A DNA stretch of 64,000 nt from Streptomyces oryzae (GCF_017676365.1 NZ_JADKMA010000011.1:1-64000); one strand, 5' to 3'; positions 16,157-26,155 are shown, numbered from the stretch's first letter. The notes: generated by a model not told the origin, from the letters alone. Numbers and translations are program-made.

Positions 16157-16915
16157 ATGCGCGTAGAGATCTGGTCGGACATCGCCTGCCCCTGGTGCTA
16201 CATCGGCAAGGCCCGCTTCGAGAAGGGCCTGGCCGCCTTCGCCCACCGGGACGAGGTGGAGGTGGTGCACCGCTCCTTCGAGCTCGACCCGAACGCGGGC
16301 GGGCCGAGTGGGCTGCCGGTCGTCCGGCACCTGGCGGACAAGTACGGTCTCACGCCCGCGCAGGCCGAGGCTGCCGAGGCACGGGTTGCCGAGACCGCGC
16401 ACGGCGAGGGCCTCGGCTATGCGTCCGGCCGCCTGATGAACGGCTCCACCTTCGCCCTGCACCGCCTGCTGCACCACGCGAAACGGCAGGGTCCGGCCGC
16501 CCACGCCGCGCTGCTGGACGCTCTCTACAGCGCCAATTTCGCCGAACTGCTGCCCCTCGGCGACCCGGAGACCGTCGTCTCCGTCGCCACCGGGGCCGGG
16601 CTGGACGAGACCGAGGTGCGCCGCGTTCTCGCCGACCAGGACGCCTACGCCGAGGACGTACGCACCGACGAGCGCGAGGCGGCGGCCCTGGGCGCCACGG
16701 GAGTGCCGTTCTTCGTGCTGGACCGCCGTTTCGGTGTCTCCGGCGGCCAGCCTGCCGAGGTGTTCACCCAGGCGCTGGAGCAGGCGTACGCGGCGGCCGG
16801 CGGGCTGGTGCAGGTGGGGGCGGATTCCGGAGTATCCGGGCAGCAGCACTCTTCAGACGCGTGTGAAGATGGGGCCTGCGAGGTGCCCGCACACCGCAGG
16901 GAGGACGCGTCATGA
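16157..16915 (+). CDS. DsbA-family oxidoreductase, FrnE-like
   Basis: This 252-residue thioredoxin-fold protein has a CPWC redox motif at residues 11-14 (IACPWCYIGKARFEKGL), an inserted helical domain, and the cis-proline motif GVPFFVLDRRFGVSGGQ. There is no signal peptide, so it acts in the cytoplasm as FrnE proteins do, in disulfide exchange or stress. The C-terminal tail (SSDACEDGACEV) carries two further cysteines. Its last codons overlap the next gene (ATGA), so the two are coupled. It lies 28 bp after the carboxyltransferase gene. Confidence 0.92.
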   Translation: MRVEIWSDIACPWCYIGKARFEKGLAAFAHRDEVEVVHRSFELDPNAGGPSGLPVVRHLADKYGLTPAQAEAAEARVAETAHGEGLGYASGRLMNGSTFALHRLLHHAKRQGPAAHAALLDALYSANFAELLPLGDPETVVSVATGAGLDETEVRRVLADQDAYAEDVRTDEREAAALGATGVPFFVLDRRFGVSGGQPAEVFTQALEQAYAAAGGLVQVGADSGVSGQQHSSDACEDGACEVPAHRREDAS

Positions 16916-17316
16916 CCGAACGCAAGCCCCCAGGAGTCAGCTTCGAGAGCTGGGCGGACCGGCAGATCCGGGAGGCCGAGGAGCGCGGCGAGTTCGCGGA
17001 CCTCCCCGGCACCGGCGAACCGCTGCCCAGCCTGGACAAGCCGTACACCGAGCAGTGGTGGGTCGAGCGCAAGATGCGCGATGAGAACCTGTCCTGGCTG
17101 CCGCCCTCCCTCGCGCTGCGCAAGGAGGCGCAGGAAGCCCGGGAGCGGGCCGCAGCGGCGCGGTCGGAGGCCGAAGTGCGCTCGGTCCTGAGCGAGATCA
17201 ACACCAGGATCGAGGAAGCGATCCGCCACCCACCGGAGGGCCCGCCGCACCGCCTGGTCCCGTTCGACGTGGAAAGCGCCGTGCGGGAGTGGCGCTCCGG
17301 TCGTTCCGGCCGGTGA
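16912..17316 (+). CDS. DUF1992 (DnaJ-homologue subfamily C member 28 type) protein
   Basis: This 134-residue protein has the DUF1992 pattern SWADRQIREAEERGEFADLPGTGEPLP followed by YTEQWWVERKMRDENLSWLPPSLALRKE, and a charged helical C-terminal part. The biochemical role of the family is not established. Its ATG overlaps the stop of the DsbA-like gene. It converges on the S33 hydrolase gene with 13 bases between the stops. Confidence 0.92.
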   Translation: MTERKPPGVSFESWADRQIREAEERGEFADLPGTGEPLPSLDKPYTEQWWVERKMRDENLSWLPPSLALRKEAQEARERAAAARSEAEVRSVLSEINTRIEEAIRHPPEGPPHRLVPFDVESAVREWRSGRSGR

Positions 17317-17329
17317 CGCCGGTGACAAG

Positions 17330-18643
17330 TCACTGCTCGCCGCGTGCCATCGCCAACAGCCGCTCCAGCACCCGGCCGTCGCTGACCCGCAGGCCGTCGT
17401 GCTCCCACTCGTCGGTGAGCCAGGTGCGGAGGTGGGGCACGGTGCGGGCGGTGGCCAGTGAGTGGCCCCGGTCGACGTACATGTCGTCGGCGTAGACGGC
17501 CGCATACACCGGCACCTCGTTGCGGGCCAGCCGCTCCGTGTCGTACAGGTCCGGCCAGTCGCCCCGTTCGGCCAGCAGATGGGCTGTCTCGCGGAGCGGC
17601 ACCAGGGCCGGGTCGAGGTCGAACATCCAGGGGTAGATCATCTCGCCGGTGAACAGCACAGGTTCACCGGCCTCCAGCGCACGCTCCGCGTCGAACTGGG
17701 GGAACGCGCCGCGCACCCGTTGCGCCGCCCAACTGGTGCCCCCGCTGCTGACCGAGCGCTGTGCGTAGATCGGTTCCTGCAGTACGGCGAAGAGCGGGTT
17801 GGCGGCCAGCGAGATCTGCGCCCTTACGCCCTCCAGGAAGGTGTCCGAGAGCTCCGGCCCGGCAGCCGACCGTATCCAGGCGCTCTCCAGCAGATAGTGC
17901 AGCCTGGGGGAGCCCGATCCCTCGCCCAGCAGCATGCCGAGGAACTGGAACCGCTCCACCGTGAGCGGGCTCCCGTCCGGCAGCAGCACGATGCGGTCCG
18001 CGAGGTGTTCGGTGATCTGCTGCACCCTCGCCACGTCCTGCGGGAAGCGTGCGTAGTGTGCGGCGTTCTTGCCCGCGACCCGGGGGTAGGCCGTGCGGTA
18101 GATCTCCTCCGCACTGGTGCGCAGTCCCGGCAGGCCGCCTGTCACAAAGGCATCCCTGATGCCCTCGGGGGCGAGTGAGAGGTACGTCAGCGTGCAGAAG
18201 CCGCCGAAGCTCTGCCCCAGGGTCGACCACTGCGCGTCCTCGCCCAGCAGCCGCCTGCGCACCAGTTCCGCGTCGCGCACGATGGAGTCCGCGCGGAAGT
18301 GCGCCAGATACGCGGCCTGTTGTGCTTCCGTGCCGCGTGCGGTGAGGGACTGCCGGTTGGCGGGTGTGGAGCGGCCGGTGCCGCGGGAGTCCAGGAGCAG
18401 CACCCGGTAGTGCCGCAGTGCGACGCGCAGCCAGTCGGCCTGGCCGACCGGACGGGGCGCTGTGTTGCCCGGTCCGCCTTGCAGGAACAGCAGCCACGGC
18501 AGCTCCTCGCGCTCCCGCCCGGCGGCGACCACCTCGCGGGCGAACACCTCGATCTGTTCGCCGTCCGGACGGGAGTGGTCCAGTGGTACGGCGAAAACGT
18601 GCTCCGTCAGCGTGGTCCCGGGGTGTCGCACAGTGGCAGTCAT
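17330..18643 (-). CDS. Peptidase S33-family alpha/beta hydrolase (proline iminopeptidase-like)
   Basis: This 437-residue alpha/beta hydrolase has the oxyanion motif LQGGPGN, the strand LLLDSRGTGRS and the nucleophile S145 in GQSFGG. A long helical cap follows, and acid and histidine residues are expected near YAAVYADDMYVDRGHS. Family members remove N-terminal proline from peptides, but several have other acyl or peptide substrates. There is no signal peptide. It is the last minus-strand gene after cobC, separated by 48 bp, so it may be read from the cobalamin operon, although its function looks unrelated. Confidence 0.92.
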   Translation of the reverse strand: MTATVRHPGTTLTEHVFAVPLDHSRPDGEQIEVFAREVVAAGREREELPWLLFLQGGPGNTAPRPVGQADWLRVALRHYRVLLLDSRGTGRSTPANRQSLTARGTEAQQAAYLAHFRADSIVRDAELVRRRLLGEDAQWSTLGQSFGGFCTLTYLSLAPEGIRDAFVTGGLPGLRTSAEEIYRTAYPRVAGKNAAHYARFPQDVARVQQITEHLADRIVLLPDGSPLTVERFQFLGMLLGEGSGSPRLHYLLESAWIRSAAGPELSDTFLEGVRAQISLAANPLFAVLQEPIYAQRSVSSGGTSWAAQRVRGAFPQFDAERALEAGEPVLFTGEMIYPWMFDLDPALVPLRETAHLLAERGDWPDLYDTERLARNEVPVYAAVYADDMYVDRGHSLATARTVPHLRTWLTDEWEHDGLRVSDGRVLERLLAMARGEQ

Positions 18644-18691
18644 CCAGTCCAGTCCTCCTGGAGCGGCGCCTCTGCGGCTCCGCAGCTCCGC

Positions 18692-19831
18692 TCAGCGCTC
18701 GCCCGTGACATCCGGCGTTTCCGGCGTCTGTGGTGTCTGTGGTGTCTGTGGCGTCTCCAGTATCTCCAGCGCCTTGTGCAGCGCCGCCATGAACCGGTCG
18801 GTCGTCTCCCGGTCCCGTACGGCCATCCGGAACCACTTCTGGCCGAGCCCGGGGAAGGTGTCCCCGCGCCGGACGGCGAAGCCCAGTTCACGCAGCCGCT
18901 CGCGCAGCGCTGCCGCGCGCGGGTGCTCCACCAGCAGAAAGGGGCCCTCCGGCTGCGGCGTCGCCTCGCGCACGCCTGACGCGCGCAACTGCGACAGCTG
19001 CTCACGCAGATAGCCGCGGTCCGCCGCGAACTGCCGGGCCGCCTGCTGCGCCTCGGCCAGCGCCTCCGGCGTACTGCACGCCTGGGCCGCCACCAGTGCC
19101 GGGGCCGAGACGGGCCACAGCGGCTGCTGGTGCGCCAGCGCGCGCACTGTCTCCGGGTCGCTCAGCACATAGCCGACGCGCAGTCCGGCCAGCCCCCAGG
19201 TCTTGGTGAGGCTGCGCAGCACCACCGTCCGGCCTGGCAGCTGTCCCAGCAGTGGCACCAGCGACTCCCGCTCGCCCGGCACCGCGTCCACGAACGCCTC
19301 GTCGACGACCAGCGTGCGCCCCGCACGGGCGAGCCCGGCCAGAGCGGTGGCGGGGTGCAGTACGGACGTCGGGTTGGTCGGGTTGCCCACCACCACCAGG
19401 TCGGCGTCGGGCGGTACGGCGTCCGTCTCCAGCCGGAAGCCGGCTTCCGGCCGCAGCAGCACCCGCTCCACCTGGTGCCCGGCATCCCGCAGCGCGGCCT
19501 CCGGTTCGGTGAACTGCGGGTGCACCACGACCGGGCGGCGCGCTGGCACCGCCCGCGCGAGCAGGACGAACGCCTCTGCCGCGCCCGCCGTCAGCAGCAC
19601 CTGGTCCGCCCGCAGCCCGTGCCGCCCGGCCACCGCACGGCGCGCCGCCGTACCGTCCGGGTAGGCGGCCAGCGTCGTCAGTGAGGCCGCCAGCCGCTTC
19701 CGCAGCCACGCCGGGGGAGTGCCGGTACGGACGTTGACGGCCAGGTCGGTCAACCCGCTTCCGGCACCCCGCACTTCGGCGTCCCCGTGGTGCCGCAGCG
19801 CGTCGCCCGGTGCGGCGCCCTGCGCGCTCAC
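18692..19831 (-). CDS. cobC: CobC-type PLP-dependent aminotransferase-fold protein
   Basis: This 379-residue fold-type-I PLP protein is of the Rv2231c/CobC family, which makes or attaches the aminopropanol moiety of cobalamin (threonine-phosphate decarboxylase-like). The PLP lysine lies in RSLTKTWGLAGLRVGY, and VVGNPTNPTSVLHP and VVDEAFVDAVPGE are typical motifs. The GTG at 19831 has GGAGGG four bases upstream and overlaps the stop of the preceding cobalamin gene (GTGA). The C-terminus ends in a TPQ tripeptide run encoded by 9-bp tandem repeats, which probably varies between strains. Confidence 0.9.
   Translation of the reverse strand: MSAQGAAPGDALRHHGDAEVRGAGSGLTDLAVNVRTGTPPAWLRKRLAASLTTLAAYPDGTAARRAVAGRHGLRADQVLLTAGAAEAFVLLARAVPARRPVVVHPQFTEPEAALRDAGHQVERVLLRPEAGFRLETDAVPPDADLVVVGNPTNPTSVLHPATALAGLARAGRTLVVDEAFVDAVPGERESLVPLLGQLPGRTVVLRSLTKTWGLAGLRVGYVLSDPETVRALAHQQPLWPVSAPALVAAQACSTPEALAEAQQAARQFAADRGYLREQLSQLRASGVREATPQPEGPFLLVEHPRAAALRERLRELGFAVRRGDTFPGLGQKWFRMAVRDRETTDRFMAALHKALEILETPQTPQTPQTPETPDVTGER
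18724..18759. repeat. 9-bp tandem repeat encoding a TPQ run
   Basis: Four near-identical nonamers of the type GGTGTCTGT lie in the 3' end of cobC and encode (TPQ)n on the minus strand. They are in frame, so copy-number change would alter only the length of the C-terminal tail. Confidence 0.8.
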
Positions 19832-20304
19832 GGCTCCCTCCCCGGTACGGCGATGGCGGCCACGGCGGCGGTGGCGCGTACTGGATCCCCGGGCGTCGCC
19901 GGCCGCGATCTGGTCTTGGGCACCAGCAGCACCGGAGCCCCGCCCTGCACGGTCGATCCGCCGCCCCCGCCGCTGGCCAGCAGCGCGGCTGCCTCGGCGA
20001 CCGAGGGCGTGCCCACGGCCGTACGGGAGAAGTCCGAAGGGTGCGGCACATGGACGCGGGCCAGCGTCCGCGCGTCGTAGGCGATCAGCGGCAGGCCCAG
20101 CTTGCGGGCGGCGGTCAGCAGCCCCGGCTCCTCGGCGCGCGCCTGGACGGTCGCCAGCGCCGCTGCCCCGCCCTCCGCGAGCCGCGCGGTGCCGAGCACC
20201 CTCCGCACCAGCTCCAGCACCTCGTCGGCCGCCACACCCGCGCAGGTACCCACGCCGACGGTGACGAGACGGGGGCCGCCCCTGCCGGCGCCGAACGGGG
20301 TCAT
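19828..20304 (-). CDS. CobE / CbiG C-terminal-domain cobalamin biosynthesis protein
   Basis: This 158-residue protein matches the C-terminal domain of CbiG, equivalent to CobE: GVGTCAGVAADEVLELVRRVL near the start, LATVQARAEEPGLLTAARKLGLPLIAYDARTLA in the middle, and VAEAAALLASGGG later. The domain functions in corrin-ring synthesis, where its exact chemistry is poorly defined. The ATG at 20304 overlaps the cobB stop (ATGA), and its own stop overlaps the cobC start (GTGA). The large CbiG N-terminal domain is absent, so the protein is a stand-alone form. Confidence 0.85.
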   Translation of the reverse strand: MTPFGAGRGGPRLVTVGVGTCAGVAADEVLELVRRVLGTARLAEGGAAALATVQARAEEPGLLTAARKLGLPLIAYDARTLARVHVPHPSDFSRTAVGTPSVAEAAALLASGGGGGSTVQGGAPVLLVPKTRSRPATPGDPVRATAAVAAIAVPGREP

Positions 20305-21671
20305 GCCGCTCTCCCCGCTTCCCACTGCGCCGCGCAGCGCGCCACGAACCGCGCCGCCATCCGCGGTGCCGCCGCCCAGTGCACATGCAGATAGGAGGCG
20401 TGCACATTGCCCTGGACGAACCCATCGGGCCGCCGCTCGGGCCGCACCAGCCCCCAGGCGGGCAACTGTCCTGCGCCGGGCAGCAGTTCGGTGCGGTGGA
20501 ACTCGTGCCCCCGCACCCGGGTGCCCGCCTCGGCGAGGGCGCTGTCCGCGACGGCGACCGCCTCGCGGTAGCCCAGTGTCAGCCGCTCCGCCATCCGCGC
20601 CCGCGCGTCGAGCACTCCGCACATCGGCTTACCGTCCAACTCCCGCGCCAGATACAGCAGCCCGGCGCACTCGGCCGCCACCGGCCCGTCGAAGGCCGCG
20701 ATCTGCTGCCGCAGGGGGTGATTTTCGGCCAACTCCGGAGCGTATACCTCCGGAAAGCCGCCGCCGATCACCAGCCCCGCCGTACCGTGCGGCAGCGCCT
20801 CGTCCCGCAGCGGATCGAAGCCGACCACCTCCGCACCCGCGGCCCGCAACAGCTCGGCGTGCTCGGCGTAGCTGAAGGTGAACGCCTCCCCGCCGGCCAG
20901 CGCCACCCGCGGCGTCCGGGCCACCGGCTCCGCACCCACCTCGGCTGCCGGGTCCCACACCTCCTCCGCCAGCGGCGGAGCCTGCCGCGCCAGCGCCAGC
21001 AGCGCCTCCAGGTCACACCCCTCGCGCACCCGCTCCGCCAGCGCCGCCACCGACTCCACGGCCTCGGCGCGCCGCTCGGCCACCGGCACCAGACCCAGAT
21101 GCCGGGAGGGCGCCCGCACCACCTTCGTACGCCGCAGCACACCCAGCACCGGCACCCCCGAGCCGTCCAGCGCCTCGCGCAGCAGCTCCTCGTGCCGGTC
21201 GGAGCCCACCTTGTTGAGGATCACGCCCGCGACCCGCACCTGCGGGTCCCAGGAAGCGAAACCGTGCACCAGCGCGGCCACCGAGCGCGACTGCGCCGAG
21301 GCGTCCACCACCAGCACCACAGGGGCCCGCAACAGCTTGGCGACGTGCGCCGTCGACGCCAGCTCGCCCTGTCCCGCAGCGCCGTCGTACAGCCCCATCA
21401 CGCCCTCGATCACCGCGAGATCCGCGCCCTGCGCGGCGTGCCCCAGCAGCGGCGCGATCCGCTCCGGGCCGCACAGATACGCGTCCAGATTGCGGCCGGG
21501 ACGGCCGGTGGCCAGCGCGTGGTAGCCCGGATCGATGTAGTCCGGGCCCACCTTGTGCGGGGAGACGGCCAGCCCGCGGGCTGCGAACGCGGCCATCAGC
21601 CCGGTCGCCACCGTCGTCTTGCCGGCCCCGGAGGACGGCGCGGCGACCACCAGCCGCGGTACGCGGATCAT
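20301..21671 (-). CDS. cobB: Cobyrinate a,c-diamide synthase
   Basis: This 456-residue CobB/CbiA enzyme amidates the a and c side chains of the corrin ring using glutamine and ATP. The N-terminal dethiobiotin-synthetase-like domain has the P-loop APSSGAGKTT at 11-20 and KVGPDYIDPGYH. The C-terminal class I glutaminase domain carries C335 in AAECAGLLYL. The start at 21671 follows a block of three 30-bp repeats that separates it from cobO. It overlaps the next cobalamin gene by 4 bp. Confidence 0.95.
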   Translation of the reverse strand: MIRVPRLVVAAPSSGAGKTTVATGLMAAFAARGLAVSPHKVGPDYIDPGYHALATGRPGRNLDAYLCGPERIAPLLGHAAQGADLAVIEGVMGLYDGAAGQGELASTAHVAKLLRAPVVLVVDASAQSRSVAALVHGFASWDPQVRVAGVILNKVGSDRHEELLREALDGSGVPVLGVLRRTKVVRAPSRHLGLVPVAERRAEAVESVAALAERVREGCDLEALLALARQAPPLAEEVWDPAAEVGAEPVARTPRVALAGGEAFTFSYAEHAELLRAAGAEVVGFDPLRDEALPHGTAGLVIGGGFPEVYAPELAENHPLRQQIAAFDGPVAAECAGLLYLARELDGKPMCGVLDARARMAERLTLGYREAVAVADSALAEAGTRVRGHEFHRTELLPGAGQLPAWGLVRPERRPDGFVQGNVHASYLHVHWAAAPRMAARFVARCAAQWEAGRAA

Positions 21672-21680
21672 GCAGCGGTT

Positions 21681-21770
21681 CCCGCTGCGTGCGCCCGGCG
21701 CGCGGTAATGCTCGCTGCGTGCCCCCAGCGCGCGGCAATCCCCGCTGCGTGCTCCCAGCTCGCGGTTGTC
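21681..21770. repeat. Three tandem 30-bp repeats between cobO and cobB
   Basis: Units at 21681-21710, 21711-21740 and 21741-21770 share CYCGCTGCGTGCNCCC followed by a CGCGGTAATG-like end. The third unit runs to the cobO stop codon. The period is ten codons, so the block reads as decapeptide repeats in all minus-strand frames. Confidence 0.9.
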
Positions 21771-22377
21771 ACCACTCGATCCCCTTCTGCCCCTTCTGGC
21801 CCGCGTCCATCGGGTGCTTGACCTTGGACATCTCGGTCACCAGGTCCGCCGCGTCGAGCAGCTGCTGTGGTGCGTTCCGGCCGGTGATCACCACATGCTG
21901 GGTACCTGGCCTCTCGCGCAGCACGGCCACCACCTCCTCGACGTCCACCCAGCCCCAGTGCATCGGGTAGGCGAACTCGTCCAGCACCAGCAGCCGGTAC
22001 GTCTCGGCGGCCAGATCGCGCTTGACCTGCTCCCAGCCCTCCCGGGCCGCCGCCTCGCTGCTCATCTCGCCGTCCTGGACGTTGCGCTGGATCCACGACC
22101 AGCCCTCGCCCATCTTGTGCCAGGTCACACTGCCGCCCTCGCCGGAGTCGCCGAGCACCTTGAGCGCCCGCTCCTCGCCGACCTTCCACTTGGCGGACTT
22201 GACGAACTGGAACACCCCGATCGGCCACCCCTGGTTCCATGCGCGCAGCGCCAGCCCGAACGCGGCCGTCGACTTGCCCTTGCCGATGCCCGTATGGACC
22301 GCGACCAGCGGCCTGTTGCGCCGCTGGCGCGTGGTGAGGCCGTCCTGTGGTACGACGCTCGGCTGTCCCTTCGGCAT
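21769..22377 (-). CDS. cobO: Cob(I)yrinic acid a,c-diamide adenosyltransferase
   Basis: This 202-residue CobA/CobO/BtuR-type enzyme transfers the 5'-deoxyadenosyl group of ATP to cob(I)alamin precursors. The P-loop is GIGKGKST near residues 30-37 (VAVHTGIGKGKSTAAFGLALRA), and the family motifs VLDEFAYPMHWGWVDVEEV and VVITGRNAPQQLLDAADLVTEM are present, as is the C-terminal KHPMDAGQKGQKGIEW. The start ATG shares its A with the TAA stop of the chelatase gene, so the two are coupled. Confidence 0.96.
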   Translation of the reverse strand: MPKGQPSVVPQDGLTTRQRRNRPLVAVHTGIGKGKSTAAFGLALRAWNQGWPIGVFQFVKSAKWKVGEERALKVLGDSGEGGSVTWHKMGEGWSWIQRNVQDGEMSSEAAAREGWEQVKRDLAAETYRLLVLDEFAYPMHWGWVDVEEVVAVLRERPGTQHVVITGRNAPQQLLDAADLVTEMSKVKHPMDAGQKGQKGIEW

Positions 22378-24521
22378 TACGCCGCCCTCCCTGCGCGCCC
22401 TGCGCTGCGTGAGCCGGTTGTCCTGCGGTTACGTGAGTCGGTTGTCGTGCGGACGAGTTCGGTCACCGCGTCAGCGCGCAGCTCGTCCAGCGTGACGGCG
22501 CTGCCGCCCAGTTCGGCCGCCAGCTCCCGGGCCAGCCCGAGCCGCACGTGCCCCGCCTCGCAGTCCACGACCACCGAAGCGGTACCGTCGGCGGCCAGCA
22601 GCCGCGCCGCCTGCCGGGCCCGCACCAGCGGCTCCGGGCCGCCCGTCGCGCGCCCGTCCGTCACGGTGACCAGCAGCGGCCGCCGCGCCGGGTCCCGCAG
22701 CCGCTCGACCCGCAGCACCTCACGGGCCCGCAACAGCCCCGCCGCCAGCGGAGTACGCCCACCGGTGGGCAGCGACTCCAGCCGCGCCGCCGCCGCGTCC
22801 ACCGAAGACGTGGGCGGCAGCGCCACCTCGGCGTCGCCGCGCCGGAACGTCACCATGCCCACCTTGTCCCGCCGCTGATACGCGTCCAGCAGCAGCGACA
22901 GCACCGCACCCTTGACCGCGCCCATCCGCTGCCGCGCCGCCATCGATCCCGAGGCGTCCACCACGAACAGCACCAGATTGCCCTCGCGGCCCTCCCGCAC
23001 GGCCTCCCGCAGATCGTCCCTGCGCACCACCAGCCCGCTGCCACGGCGGCCGCGCGCGTGCTGGTGCGGAGCCGCCGCCTGCACGGTGGCCGCCAGATGC
23101 AGCTTGTCCAGCGCCCCCTGCGGGCGGCGCGCCCCCGTGGTGCGGCCGTGCGCCGTCCGGGCCCGCGAGCGCCGCCCGGCCGCGCCCTCGCCGAGCCCGG
23201 GAACGGTCAGCGTGCGCGCCTTGAACGGCTCACCGGCGGGCGCTGCGGCCTGCTGAGGGGGAGCGGGGGCGCCGGGGTCGGGCTCGCCGCCGGTGGTGTC
23301 CTGGGCGGACGGCGGCTGTGCGGCCTGCTCCGAGCGCTCGGGCCCGGCCTGCTCGGGCACGGACGGCTCGGCCTGCTCGGGCCGCGCTTCGTCCTGCGGA
23401 GCGCCCTGCGGAGGCAGCCCGCCGCCTCCCTCGGGGCCACCGCCCGGACCGCCGTCGTCGGGCCCGTCGTCGTCCGGACCCTCAGGCTCCGGGCCGCCCT
23501 CGTCCTGCCCGGCGTTCTCCTCCAGCGTCCGGTCCAGCTTGTCCTCGTCGAGGCCCGGGGCGTCGAAGGGATTGCGGCGCCGCCGGTGCGGGAGGGCCAG
23601 CAGCGCGGCCTGCCGCACGTCCGCCGACTCCACCTCCGTACGTCCCGCCCAGGCGGCCATCGCCGTCGCCGTGCGGGCCATCACCAGATCGGCGCGCATG
23701 CCGTCCACCTCGAACGCCGCGCAGGTGGCGGCGATCTGCCTCAGTGCCGCGTCACCGAGCCGCACCCGGGGCAGCAGTTCGCGCGCCGCCGCGATCTGCT
23801 CGCGCAACTCCCGCTCGTCCGCCGCCCAGCGTGCCGCGAAGCCCTCCGGGTCGTCGTCGTACGCCAGCCGCCGCCGTACGACCTCCACCCGCTCGTCCGT
23901 CTCGCGGGAGGCCGCCACCTCGACCGTCAGCCCGAACCGGTCGAGCAACTGCGGGCGCAGCTCGCCCTCTTCCGGGTTCATCGTGCCGACCAGCAGGAAT
24001 CGCGAGGCGTGCCGTACGGAGACGCCTTCGCGCTCCACATAGGAGGCGCCCATGGCGGCGGCGTCCAGCAACAGGTCGATCAGATGGTCATGGAGGAGAT
24101 TGACTTCGTCCACGTACAGGATTCCGCGATGCGCGTCCGCCAGCAGTCCGGGCTCGAACGCTTTCACGCCCTCCGACAGCGCCCGTTCGATGTCGAGCGC
24201 TCCGACAAGCCGGTCTTCGGAGGCGCCGACGGGCAGCTCCACCATGCGCGCCGGGCGGGACTCGGCAGCGCCGGTGTCCTCGTGCGGGCCGTCCGGGCAC
24301 GCGGGGTCGGGCGCTGCGGGGTCACAGGAGAAACGGCAGCCGGGCACCACGTTCACGCCGGGCAGCAGCGCGGTGAGCGCCCTGACCGCAGTGCTCTTCG
24401 CCGTGCCTTTCTCGCCCCGCACCAGGACGCCGCCGATGGCGGGGGAGACCGCGTTGAGCAGCAGGGAGAGCTGGAGGTCCGCCTGGCCGACGAGAGCGGT
24501 GAAGGGATAGGGGGTGGTCAC
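22377..24521 (-). CDS. Fused Mg/Co-chelatase I- and D-type subunits, putative cobaltochelatase
   Basis: This 714-residue protein joins an AAA+ ATPase like ChlI/BchI (residues 1-330; P-loop GEKGTAKS at 36-43, Walker [11 protein letters not shown], and [19 protein letters not shown]) to a Pro/Gly/Glu-rich linker (about 345-450) and a C-terminal von Willebrand A domain like ChlD, with the MIDAS sequence DASGS. With a CobN-type large subunit it would insert cobalt into the corrin ring; cobN is not in the window. The GTG at 24521 has GAAGGAG six bases upstream. Its position between cobQ and cobO supports the cobalt assignment over magnesium. Confidence 0.9.
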   Translation of the reverse strand: MTTPYPFTALVGQADLQLSLLLNAVSPAIGGVLVRGEKGTAKSTAVRALTALLPGVNVVPGCRFSCDPAAPDPACPDGPHEDTGAAESRPARMVELPVGASEDRLVGALDIERALSEGVKAFEPGLLADAHRGILYVDEVNLLHDHLIDLLLDAAAMGASYVEREGVSVRHASRFLLVGTMNPEEGELRPQLLDRFGLTVEVAASRETDERVEVVRRRLAYDDDPEGFAARWAADERELREQIAAARELLPRVRLGDAALRQIAATCAAFEVDGMRADLVMARTATAMAAWAGRTEVESADVRQAALLALPHRRRRNPFDAPGLDEDKLDRTLEENAGQDEGGPEPEGPDDDGPDDGGPGGGPEGGGGLPPQGAPQDEARPEQAEPSVPEQAGPERSEQAAQPPSAQDTTGGEPDPGAPAPPQQAAAPAGEPFKARTLTVPGLGEGAAGRRSRARTAHGRTTGARRPQGALDKLHLAATVQAAAPHQHARGRRGSGLVVRRDDLREAVREGREGNLVLFVVDASGSMAARQRMGAVKGAVLSLLLDAYQRRDKVGMVTFRRGDAEVALPPTSSVDAAAARLESLPTGGRTPLAAGLLRAREVLRVERLRDPARRPLLVTVTDGRATGGPEPLVRARQAARLLAADGTASVVVDCEAGHVRLGLARELAAELGGSAVTLDELRADAVTELVRTTTDSRNRRTTGSRSAGRAGRAA

Positions 24522-24574
24522 GCGTCACTCCTTCGAGTGGCTTGGATCAGTGAGGGCTGCGAACTGTGAGCCGG

Positions 24575-26155
24575 TCACAGCGGCGCCCCCGGTGGTACGA
24601 ACGGCAGCCCCTCGGGCACCCCGTCCTCGATGAGCCGCAGCAGGGCCGCCGTGTCCGCGTGCTCCTCGATCAGGTCGCCCAGCCGGTCGAGCTGTTCCTC
24701 GCGCAGTGCGGCGAACCGGGTGTCGGGCGCCGGCACGAAGGCGCGGCCCGCGTCGGCGGCGACCCGGCGCAGGAAGGCGCGGCGGAAGCCGTCCGACTCC
24801 AGCGAGCCGTGCCAGTGGGTGCCCCAGACGGTGCCGACCCGGCAGCCGTCCAGCGCGGCGCCCTCGGGGCCGGTCAGGAACGGCTCGCCGCCGGCCACAT
24901 CGGCCACCCCGTGGTGGATCTCGTAGCCCTCGACCGGCTCGCCCAGCGCGAGCCCATGCGGGCGTGCCAGCGTCTTGTCCCGGGCGAACCGCACCCGCAC
25001 CGGCAGCAGTCCGAGTCCGTCCACCACGCCCGCACGCGACTCCACCTCGTCCTCGATGCGCTCGCCCAGCAGCTGATAGCCGCCGCAGACACCCAGCACG
25101 GGCCGCCCCTCGGCCGCCCGCCGCTCCAGCGCACCGTCCAGGCCCCGTGCGCGTATCCACTCCAGGGCCTTGACCGTCCCGCGGGTGCCGGGCACCACCA
25201 CCAGGTCGGCGTCGGCCAGCTCCTCCGGGCGGTCGCAGAACCGCACCACCACACCGGGCTCGGCGGCCAGCGCGTCCACATCGGTGAAGTTGGACATCAG
25301 CGGCACCGGCAGCACCGCGACGCGCAGCACGTCGGCACCGTGCGGCGGCGCGACGGCGGACTCCCGCACCGTGCCGCGCAGCGAGACCCGGAGCCCGTCC
25401 TCCTCGTCGATGCCCAGCCCGTGCCGGTACGGCAGTACGCCGAGCGTGGGCCGCCCGGTCAGGTCGCGCAGCATCTCCAGCCCCGGCTCCAGCAGCGTGA
25501 CGTCGCCGCGGAACTTGTTCACCATGTAGCCCGCGAGCAGCGCCTGGTCCTCGGGCGCCAGCAGCGCCGTCGTACCGAAGAGCGAGGCGAAAACCCCGCC
25601 CCTGTCGATGTCGCCGACCACCAGCACCGGCAGCCGGCAGGCGCGCGCCAGCCCCATGTTGACGATGTCGCTGCGCCGCAGGTTGATCTCGGCGGGGCTG
25701 CCCGCGCCCTCGCAGATCACCGCGTCATGGGTGCGCCGCAGCTCCTCCAGACAGCCCGCGACGGTCTCCAGCAACTCCTCACGCCGCCCGTACCGCACGC
25801 CCCCCTCGGAGTCGTCCGTGTGGCGGCCGAAGTAGCCCCGTGCCGACATCTCGCCGACCGCCTTGCCCAGCAGTACGACCTGGCTGGTGCGGTCGCTGCC
25901 CGGCTTCAGCAGCACCGGATTCATCAGCGCGCTCGGCTCGACCCGCGCGGCAGCCGCCTGCATGGCCTGTGCGCGGCCGATCTCCGCGCCGTCGAGCGTG
26001 ACGAACGAGTTCAGCGACATGTTCTGCGCCTTGAACGGCGCCACCCGCAGCCCCTTGCGGGCCAGCCAGCGGCAGATGCCCGCTGTCACCACGCTCTTCC
26101 CGGCGTCCGAGGTCGTCCCCGCGACCAGCAGTCCGCCTCCAGTACGCGAGCTCAC
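24575..26155 (-). CDS. cobQ: Cobyric acid synthase
   Basis: This 526-residue glutamine-dependent amidotransferase amidates the b, d, e and g side chains of adenosylcobyrinic acid a,c-diamide. The N-terminal ATPase domain has GTTSDAGKS at 13-21 and [13 protein letters not shown]; the C-terminal glutaminase domain has C357 in [11 protein letters not shown] and a later [10 protein letters not shown] histidine loop. The length is slightly above the family norm. The GTG start at 26155 overlaps the cobD stop (GTGA). The chelatase gene follows after 53 bp. Confidence 0.95.
   Translation of the reverse strand: MSSRTGGGLLVAGTTSDAGKSVVTAGICRWLARKGLRVAPFKAQNMSLNSFVTLDGAEIGRAQAMQAAAARVEPSALMNPVLLKPGSDRTSQVVLLGKAVGEMSARGYFGRHTDDSEGGVRYGRREELLETVAGCLEELRRTHDAVICEGAGSPAEINLRRSDIVNMGLARACRLPVLVVGDIDRGGVFASLFGTTALLAPEDQALLAGYMVNKFRGDVTLLEPGLEMLRDLTGRPTLGVLPYRHGLGIDEEDGLRVSLRGTVRESAVAPPHGADVLRVAVLPVPLMSNFTDVDALAAEPGVVVRFCDRPEELADADLVVVPGTRGTVKALEWIRARGLDGALERRAAEGRPVLGVCGGYQLLGERIEDEVESRAGVVDGLGLLPVRVRFARDKTLARPHGLALGEPVEGYEIHHGVADVAGGEPFLTGPEGAALDGCRVGTVWGTHWHGSLESDGFRRAFLRRVAADAGRAFVPAPDTRFAALREEQLDRLGDLIEEHADTAALLRLIEDGVPEGLPFVPPGAPL

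Noticed and set aside
21681..21770. CRISPR array
   Set aside because: The 30-bp units are directly adjacent, without spacers, and no cas gene is present.
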